Source: Phoronis australis (Eukaryota > Phoronida > Phoronidae). From it: a stretch of 64,000 nucleotides of DNA. A program made the translations under genes and the position numbers. The stretch's first letter is position 1. Each line of letters begins with the position of its first letter. The notes below the pieces were generated by a model that worked only from the letters and a program-made list of their open reading frames with translations, had not been told where the DNA came from and searched no databases. Shown piece after piece: positions 60,901 through 64,000 of this stretch. The stretch covers positions 153,737 through 217,736 of the forward strand of contig NMRA01000145.1 in NCBI GenBank assembly GCA_002633005.1. The letters are read 5' to 3'.

Positions 60901-63760
60901 CTGGTCAAGTTTTTTGAGATGGTCAACGAAAAGAACCAGCTACTGCGACAAGAAAATGACCTTGTCCTAATGTAAGTGGAGTCTCTTCAGTGATAAGTTG
61001 GTTCCATTGTGTTTTGTACTGTCAGCGACTCAGGAAAATGCTTCAGCATTTATTGGGATTGGTGAATCCTAAAATTGCAGATTCAAAAATGGCACAATGT
61101 AGCCTTGACTTTAGTTTGTAACAGAAGTGGAATCCTGGCACTCTAAGGAAAATTGTGAGACTGATTTTAGGTGTTTTAGGTGAGTAAAAGCTTTGATTCA
61201 ATCTGTGTTTTTAAGCCAGCGAAATGGGGTGAAGTGCAGCTTTTAATTGTAAAATTCAAGTCCGTCATTGGTTGTTTTCAGTGCTCAAAGACAGGTGTTG
61301 GAAGCCAAACATTCGGATGTCGAGTATCAGATCCGTCTGCTAATGAACAAGCCAGGTAATGTCAAGGACTTGAATACTTTCTACGATTTTGGTTTACCTG
61401 CAAGACTTGTCTACAAATTAGAGTGCTAGTATTGCAAACTTGAAAGATAGTCCTTTGGTAGAAGTGTGGTACAAACTATTCTGTCCCCAGATGTCGCTTA
61501 GTTTAATGGAAAGCCACCTTACATTCAATGTAGTTGGTATTATATTCGGCCTGGGCCCATTGTCCAATCTTTTTACTCGAAATGGAACCCAAAATTAGGT
61601 TTGGCATTTTCTACTCTACTTTTGGGCGAACTCAAGATAAGTGTCTATCATTCTATGCTCGAGTACACAATAACTTATGTAGATAATTTATTGCCCTTAG
61701 TTCACAGTTTGTAAACCCAATATTAAAGCAATAAGTTCGAGTTTGAACTCGAAATTTCAAGTTTTTACCCGAGTTTGTAGCACGAATATAAGGGTCTTCA
61801 AGGGCAAACTTGAACTAGAAACTCCTATGCATAAACTATAATGTATTCGAGCACAGTCTGATAACCAATTATCTTAAGTTCGCACAAAAGGAGCAGAGAA
61901 ATTGCCAAAAATAGTTTCGAGTTCGTTTCGAGTACAAAGATTAGAGACCGGGCCCAGGTCAACACCCTTGCTCTGCTAAACACCTACCCCTGTAGTCACA
62001 TTTGTTCACCTGTTCCGTTGTCCTCATCCTTTGATTTTGTAATTTCTCATATTTACTGACTGTGGGCGTTAAGTCGAATATCTGCGGTATATCTTCAAAA
62101 TTTCTGTGAGTGCCCCATAGGTGATAATCAAGTGATGTGCTTAAGTCTGTCACATGGATGCTACAAGTTAAAACGATACTTTGCGACCTCCATGTGACAT
62201 CATTTGGCATGGGAAATCTTATTATTTACTGCAGTTTTTTTAACTGTGAAAAATAAAGATTCTATTTCGCAATCTACCTCAGTATTTTAAAATTTGATAT
62301 AATGATTTTTCCAAAATTTCCAGTCAATAATTTCTGAAAATGTTTGTAATCTCACCAAGTGTCATGTCCGTAGTATGTTTCAACTTAAAGAGGTATTTGC
62401 AATTCATAAGTAAGAGTTGCTGAGTCTTCTTACACGTCATCTGTTGGTCACATCATGCGGCCTATAGTTTAGTCTGAGAAGATCTGTTTTACAACAACAA
62501 AATTATATATTTGCAATGTGTTGCTATCCTTATGTGTGTAGAAAATAAGAAGACGGACAATGAGAAGCGTGAGGAGCAAGTTCTTGTGGATAAACTGGTG
62601 GAGATTGTGACAGAGAGGAGTAAGATTGAGGAACAAATAGAGATGGAGAGGATAAGGTAAGTGTCCTTGTCATCTGTGACTGATACAGACAGTGTAGTTG
62701 AGTGCAGTCAAGAATTCATTATCACAGCTCATTGCTTTTGACGAATCTCCAAGACAAGAGAGTCTTTGAAATTTGCTGTTGGGATACAAATTGTGCTAAC
62801 CATCTCGGGCTCTTTTTCAATATTAAAGAGGACACCTGTATCCTTATCTATGTTTGTGCTGAAAAATTGAGTTTGGGCAAAGGTCTCACATTATTTAATA
62901 AAATGGTAGACATTATTTAAAAAGCCTGGTATTATTGCTAGTTAGTAAGCTTGGAGGTTGATCACTGCGGTGGAGAGCATATTAAAACTTATGATGGCTG
63001 ACGAAACACGTTTGCCAAAACTGGCATATTCTGCAGCAGTGTCACGTGTTTCTTTGACGTACATGATTATACTGCTCTAAGAGACATCATTTTGACACAG
63101 AGACATTTTTAGCGTAACAAACATAACACCTGGCATGTACTAGTTAAGCAAATGAATCGAAAAGCACAGATGATTCTGGTGCTCATTTTATTTGTGTATC
63201 GTTTGCGTATCGGTTTTCAAAAGAATTTTTTTGTTAGAAATGTGATGTTCAAGTGGAACTTGCAAGTTAATTATCTCTGTGATTGCTTGGCCAGACTAGT
63301 TAGAAACACAACATATAGCGACGATGTGAATGTGAAGTAGGTTGAAAATTGCACAAGAGTTTTTAAGAATGAGTTTTATAGTGAAAATGACACATTGTAA
63401 ATCAATGAACAGTGTCTGGGGAATAACACTGCATGTTGCGGGCTATGCGAGTCCGTTAGGTACGTCATTTGTGCAAGGGTCACCTATTTGCAGAATTATG
63501 GTTTTCACATTTACAAGTTGTCAATGAATACAGCTGCACTTTGTTTAGCGTATGTTATGTTCAAATAGCATTGCCATTTAGTTCTTGCTGTACATCAGAA
63601 TAGTTGGGAGCATGCTAATACATCTTTAAAGGCCATTTTCATTCCACATATTTACAGAGCACAAGAGGAGGACGAGCAGATTGCTCAAGTGATGGCTTTG
63701 AAACTGGTGGATGGAAATGTGCAGAATAAGAAGAAGAAGGACAAGAAGAAGAAGAAATAG
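21754..63760 (+). CDS. MICAL-like protein (CH, partial LIM, bMERB)
   Basis: MICAL-like proteins are Rab8/10/13/35 effectors on recycling endosomes that link Rab GTPases to EHD proteins and actin. Thirteen coding exons, all GT-AG and in phase: 21754-21908, 25551-25599, 32545-32686, 36041-36168, 45453-48402, 49764-49885, 50571-50698, 51360-51540, 53516-53633, 59779-59878, 60189-60262, 62542-62656, 63658-63760; about 1454 residues. Domains: CH at residues 9-115; half LIM at 178-202; Ser-Pro/Arg-rich disordered region at about 220-1090 with a repeat at 500-635; acidic NPF motifs near 1098, 1127 and 1170; proline-rich 1226-1285; bMERB 1286-1440; lysine-rich C-terminus. There is no FAD monooxygenase, which separates it from MICAL1-3. 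The protein is long for the family because of one giant exon. Duplicate exons at 52084, 60872 and 61282 are excluded as assembly copies. Whether it is closer to MICALL1 or MICALL2 cannot be told. Confidence 0.93.
23432..25167 (-). mobile_element. ~1.74-kb terminal-inverted-repeat element, copy B
   Basis: Same family as 18574-20226 in opposite orientation, with perfect 18-bp terminal inverted repeats (TTAAAGGAGAATGCCACC). Lies in MICALL intron 1. It retains the duplicated 'ttatcccgg' units and the short FFTT...FLSIS frame, with substitutions. No transposase recognised. Confidence 0.88.
25551..25599 (+). CDS. MICALL exon 2: CH domain, [16 protein letters not shown]
   Basis: 49-nt exon, acceptor tttttacag, donor gtaagt. 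Restores the CH consensus (L-I-D-Y-D-S-L...N-x-F-E-N-N). Phase 2 in, phase 0 out. Confidence 0.95.
25600..32544. other. MICALL intron 2
   Basis: 6.9 kb of AT-rich intron. Apart from the dispersed repeat at 29871-30189 I see no exon, RNA gene or recognisable element. A 118-codon open frame at 31216-31572 has no recognisable similarity or coding features. Confidence 0.6.
29871..30189 (+). repeat. Dispersed repeat family B, copy 1
   Basis: About 320 bp closely similar, in the same orientation, to 63338-63617. Shared blocks include 'tcacctatttgcagaatt' and 'acatttacaagttgtcaatg'. No terminal repeats or coding potential recognised. Confidence 0.85.
32545..32686 (+). CDS. MICALL exon 3: end of CH domain
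   Basis: 142 nt, acceptor ctttaacag, donor gtgagt. Encodes [19 protein letters not shown] through [16 protein letters not shown], the canonical final helices of a MICAL-family CH domain. Confidence 0.96.
32687..36040. other. MICALL intron 3
   Basis: 3.35 kb. Only minor structure is seen: a 20-bp direct duplication (gttcacctcagaggtgtgag) near 35190-35229. No exon or element recognised. Confidence 0.6.
36041..36168 (+). CDS. MICALL exon 4: basic linker after CH domain
   Basis: 128 nt, acceptor acttacag, donor gtaggt. Encodes a Lys/Pro/Ser-rich linker ([17 protein letters not shown]...) and ends at phase 0. It can therefore join either to the LIM exon at 45453 or to the terminal exon at 40909. 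Confidence 0.92.
37381..37903. mobile_element. 511-bp hAT-like TIR element with 6-bp target duplication
   Basis: Element 37387-37897 starts CAGGGCTTGGAATT and ends AATGACC-complementary sequence ATTCCCAGCCCTG, giving terminal inverted repeats of the CAGGG type. It is flanked exactly by TATAAG on both sides (37381-37386, 37898-37903). It contains repeated 'tttccgc' motifs, a poly-T tract and a 29-codon frame starting [20 protein letters not shown]. hAT elements normally make 8-bp duplications, so the superfamily call is tentative. Confidence 0.8.
40909..42078 (+). CDS. 3'-terminal exon encoding a tail-anchored protein, of unclear gene
   Basis: A 389-residue open frame with no plausible N-terminal Met. 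It is preceded by a strong acceptor (long pyrimidine tract, then ...cactgaag at 40908), ends in a stop at 42076-42078 and has a polyadenylation signal at 42154. The product is hydrophilic, with a basic patch ([10 protein letters not shown]) near residues 43-52, Ser/Lys-rich. A hydrophobic segment, [17 protein letters not shown], lies at about residues 310-326, followed by a 63-residue amphipathic tail. I recognise no family. It starts in phase 0, the phase in which MICALL exon 4 ends, so it may be an alternative last exon giving a CH protein with a membrane anchor. It may equally be the last exon of a gene nested in the intron, for example an emerin/LAP2-like nuclear membrane protein, though no LEM exon was found. 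Confidence 0.65.
   Translation, partial: NSSASSTYYDATDNVYENELPRDADNRSDAAVGQRRQIRIKKFIEVPVTEVKDTDMPHWMSTEQSSVDQSNAHVPHGSLLITNKEFLNKLDKTLDKHMSAQSVDPSHVAKHNEHKGGRKTKPKSALQSSVMSEMVASPLFKKHNESAVVLVSDMNTNENSSPKTLEQEISSVITSLSTTYNMQKTSKVEPQKAEKSVVHNPCRNKPGNKARLNKSHPSESVAILAESRVVTRMRNEFQDCKSPPKYKVVVKPSSDAKAKQNLPSGDYTTRSLDEDSNSSESLSRSTETANLPQNTDEATTKCGTCRSVNYTVIVAILLAASSVWIWNNYHDALEIWFYDLVEYAEQKFVHFKEYIDEQLRSLVECIYQRYGQKKEQPQSSFSLFGYKIM
42154..42159 (+). terminator. AATAAA polyadenylation signal
   Basis: Consensus AATAAA 76 bases after the stop at 42078. Supports 40909-42078 being a real 3'-terminal exon and not an internal exon or chance frame. Confidence 0.7.
42286..42480. repeat. Short degenerate repeat rich in AGGTGGC
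   Basis: Four or five imperfect ~48-60-bp units, each with 'cccatttcnnntgnnntcaggtggc' followed by 'nnnggggaa'. One unit, GCCATTAGGTGGCACT, resembles the CCACTAGG core of the left-hand repeat block. Noncoding. Confidence 0.65.
42571..42600. repeat. TTTTA microsatellite
   Basis: Tandem TTTTA pentamers, about five units. Confidence 0.9.
42601..45452. other. 3' part of MICALL intron 4
   Basis: AT-rich intron with one foldback MITE at 44396-44497. No other element, RNA gene or exon recognised. Confidence 0.6.
44396..44497. mobile_element. 102-bp foldback MITE, family A copy 2
   Basis: Left arm starts CAATAGTCATATATAATG and the right arm (other strand) starts AATAGTCAGATATAATTTG. Same length, arms and internal 'cattttgagaac' as the copy at 9849-9953. 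Confidence 0.85.
45453..48402 (+). CDS. MICALL exon 5: half LIM plus 983-codon disordered exon
   Basis: 2950-nt exon, acceptor tgttttag, donor gtaattt. It opens with the first zinc finger of a LIM domain: C-x2-C-x17-H-x2-C (residues 178-202, in TCTICKK...KFYHRSC). The second finger that should follow is missing and the chain runs straight into [13 protein letters not shown]. The rest is highly charged and disordered: Ser-Pro/Arg-Ser repeats around 46480-46880, Pro/Arg-rich 47100-47700, then two acidic NPF motifs near 48270 and 48358. The long opposite-strand frame at 45989-46933 is a shadow of the Ser/Arg-rich code. Confidence 0.93.
49764..49885 (+). CDS. MICALL exon 6: third acidic NPF motif
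   Basis: 122 nt, acceptor ccattttag, donor gtataa. Encodes [13 protein letters not shown]...[18 protein letters not shown] followed by acidic residues is the known ligand type for EHD-protein EH domains. Phase 1 in, 0 out. Confidence 0.93.
50571..50698 (+). CDS. MICALL exon 7: linker [20 protein letters not shown]
   Basis: 128 nt, acceptor tgttccag, donor gtaatg. Ser/Pro/Val linker. Phase 0 in, 2 out, matching exon 8. Confidence 0.88.
50885..51221. mobile_element. ~337-bp foldback element, family C copy 1
   Basis: Imperfect inverted repeat: the left arm 'gcattccgtcac...ttttagaccact...attggtctcaaatagttc' mirrors the right arm 'gagaccaatttt...ggtctaaatc...ggatggaatg'. Similar in ends and interior to 54192-54523. 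Intronic. Confidence 0.7.
51360..51540 (+). CDS. MICALL exon 8: proline-rich linker
   Basis: 181 nt, acceptor attttgcag, donor gtatgt. Encodes [19 protein letters not shown]... and further PPK/PxxP runs that could bind SH3 domains. A second copy at 52084-52264 differs by one residue and is judged allelic. Confidence 0.92.
51967..51967. other. Single-N join with flanking overlap
   Basis: Sequence right of the N restarts at the equivalent of 51244. Sequence left of it (to ...gccatggcttgtac) recurs at about 52712-52725 and continues there. The two copies differ by scattered substitutions and a ~35-bp indel, as expected of two haplotypes. Confidence 0.9.
52084..52264 (+). pseudogene. Second copy of MICALL exon 8 (probable allele)
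   Basis: Identical to 51360-51540 except GAC to GAA (Asp to Glu), with intact splice sites. It would splice in phase 2/0 as exon 8 does, but two tandem copies would not keep frame (181 nt). With the N join beside it, this is best read as the other haplotype. Confidence 0.85.
52626..52842 (+). repeat. Dispersed repeat family D, copy 1
   Basis: Similar in the same orientation to 58535-58750: shared 'atttagcgcacaatatggc', 'gtactgtgtagatgtc' and 'ccaattttggcaattattttt'. The first part is also within the 51244-51966 haplotype copy. Type unknown. Confidence 0.75.
53516..53633 (+). CDS. MICALL exon 9: first helix of bMERB domain
   Basis: 118 nt, acceptor tctccacag, donor gtgggt. Encodes [19 protein letters not shown]...[13 protein letters not shown], the start of the coiled-coil bMERB (DUF3585) Rab-binding domain. 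Ends phase 1. Confidence 0.95.
54192..54523. mobile_element. ~332-bp foldback element, family C copy 2
   Basis: Ends are inverted: left 'gttataaacccacgttctg' and right 'gaaggtgggttcatagc'. Contains 'attggtctcaacttgttcc' and 'aattggtctaaaa' in opposed arms, like 50885-51221. Divergent, so boundaries are approximate. Confidence 0.6.
54631..54657 (+). CDS. Candidate 27-nt in-frame microexon of MICALL
   Basis: Acceptor cttctgcag and donor gtaggt enclose 27 bases. Entered from exon 9 (phase 1) it reads DCFMGNETL plus a split codon and leaves in phase 1, as exon 10 requires. It would insert nine residues into the acidic loop between the first bMERB helices. Splice-signal and phase evidence only. 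Confidence 0.4.
55053..55084. repeat. AAT trinucleotide microsatellite
   Basis: Eight AAT units bounded by splice-like sites (tttttcag before, gtaaac after). Rejected as an exon because it would shift the frame into exon 10. Confidence 0.9.
58535..58750 (+). repeat. Dispersed repeat family D, copy 2
   Basis: See 52626-52842. About 215 bp, more diverged than the haplotype copies, so a true dispersed repeat. Confidence 0.75.
59779..59878 (+). CDS. MICALL exon 10: bMERB middle
   Basis: 100 nt, acceptor gtatacag, donor gtaagt. Encodes [19 protein letters not shown] then [14 protein letters not shown], matching the family's acidic loop followed by (L/M)-V-x-(W/F)-F-x-(L/M)-(I/V)-x-E-K. Phase 1 in, 2 out. 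Confidence 0.96.
60189..60262 (+). CDS. MICALL exon 11: b[23 protein letters not shown]
   Basis: 74 nt, acceptor gttttcag, donor gtaatg. Matches the conserved L-E-x-x-x-x-D-V-E-Y-x-(L/I)-R-x-L-(L/M)-N-K-P signature. Confidence 0.96.
60674..60674. other. Single-N join with flanking overlap
   Basis: Right of the N the sequence restarts at the equivalent of 59582. The left-hand end (…atactttgcg) recurs at about 62176-62186. Copies are ~98% identical by eye apart from a 407-bp insertion in the second. Confidence 0.9.
60872..60971 (+). pseudogene. Second copy of MICALL exon 10 (probable allele)
   Basis: Identical coding sequence to 59779-59878 with the same splice sites. Part of the post-N haplotype copy and not to be joined in the transcript. 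Confidence 0.88.
61282..61355 (+). pseudogene. Second copy of MICALL exon 11 (probable allele)
   Basis: Differs from 60189-60262 only by synonymous changes (GTT/GTC, TAC/TAT). Same reasoning as for exon 10. Either copy pair is a valid exon, but not both. Confidence 0.88.
61551..61957. mobile_element. 407-bp foldback element, present in only one of two allelic copies
   Basis: Starts CTGGGCCCATTGTCCAATC and its other end, read on the opposite strand, starts CTGGGCCCGGTCTCTAATC. The inverted arms extend at least ~150 bp each, so most of the element folds back. The matching site in the first copy (ggccaggtc at 60440-60448) is empty. The junctions suggest a short duplication such as CCTGG/CCAGG. 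No coding capacity; a MITE. Confidence 0.88.
62542..62656 (+). CDS. MICALL exon 12: bMERB C-terminal helix
   Basis: 115 nt, acceptor tgtgtgtag, donor gtaagt. Encodes [19 protein letters not shown], matching E-x-x-L-(M/L)-x-x-L-V-x-I-(I/V)-x-x-R-(N/S). Phase 1 in, 2 out. Confidence 0.95.
63338..63617 (+). repeat. Dispersed repeat family B, copy 2
   Basis: About 280 bp homologous to 29871-30189, in the last MICALL intron. Confidence 0.85.
63658..63760 (+). CDS. MICALL exon 13: C-terminus and stop
   Basis: Acceptor atttacag, 33 codons and TAG at 63758-63760. Encodes [13 protein letters not shown] and a lysine-rich end ([11 protein letters not shown]), much like the K-rich ends of vertebrate MICALLs. 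No AATAAA is seen before the window ends, so the 3' UTR continues. Confidence 0.94.
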
Positions 63761-64000
63761 ATGAGGAGATAACCGATTGGAAACAAACTGTGAGATTATT
63801 GAAGCAGGGGTGGCAGAATTATTCAGTAGGTTGCCTGGCAATGCTTTGAAGCCTTCAATTCATCCTGCACACAATCATCCATTTATTCAGTGTCTCTTAA
63901 GCTCTGTTCACTTAAGATTTGTGGTTAATAACAGTGCAAATCCAATCATATCCAAATTTTCTGACCACAAAGGACATTACCAATTGTCTAGGGGCCGATG

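Overview
The window is nuclear DNA of an intron-rich animal, most likely a marine invertebrate. I lean weakly towards a non-vertebrate deuterostome. The evidence is two animal genes with many GT-AG introns, introns up to about 9 kb, AT-rich intergenic DNA, many small foldback transposons, and clear allelic polymorphism caught by the assembly. I cannot name the species.

Layout. 1-8440 is a repeat block: arrays of a ~38-bp minisatellite alternate with ~1-kb blocks of degenerate ~145-bp modules. Nearly every module carries a CCACTAGGGGGC-like core close to the consensus of the insulator protein CTCF, always in the same orientation, and each block ends in a hairpin. 9233-16739, minus strand, holds eight phase-compatible exons encoding the N-terminus of WDR90/POC16, a centriole-wall protein with a CFA20-like DUF667 domain. 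The rest of that gene must lie beyond the repeat block. 16888-21700 is the head-to-head intergenic region. 21754-63760, plus strand, holds a complete MICAL-like (MICALL) gene. It has thirteen coding exons and about 1454 residues: a CH domain, the first half of a LIM domain, a 983-codon exon rich in Ser-Pro/Arg-Ser repeats, three acidic NPF motifs, a proline-rich linker and a C-terminal bMERB Rab-binding domain. A separate 3'-terminal-type exon at 40909-42078 lies in the fourth MICALL intron. It ends in a membrane segment and is phase-compatible with the CH-domain exons.

Transposons are mainly small terminal-inverted-repeat elements: a pair of ~1.7-kb elements in opposite orientation around the first MICALL coding exon, a 511-bp hAT-like element with a 6-bp target duplication, two or more foldback families, and two tRNA-derived SINEs.

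Assembly warning. There are six single-N joins (2175, 5329, 6399, 7825, 51967, 60674). All are flanked by sequence that recurs elsewhere in the window, so they look like contig or haplotype overlaps that were never merged. They create false duplicate exons: MICALL exon 8, MICALL exons 10 and 11, and two WDR90 exons. One of these allelic pairs differs by a 407-bp foldback element, which is therefore probably polymorphic.

The two genes act in different systems (centriole architecture; Rab-dependent membrane recycling). Their adjacency shows nothing more than possible sharing of an upstream region.
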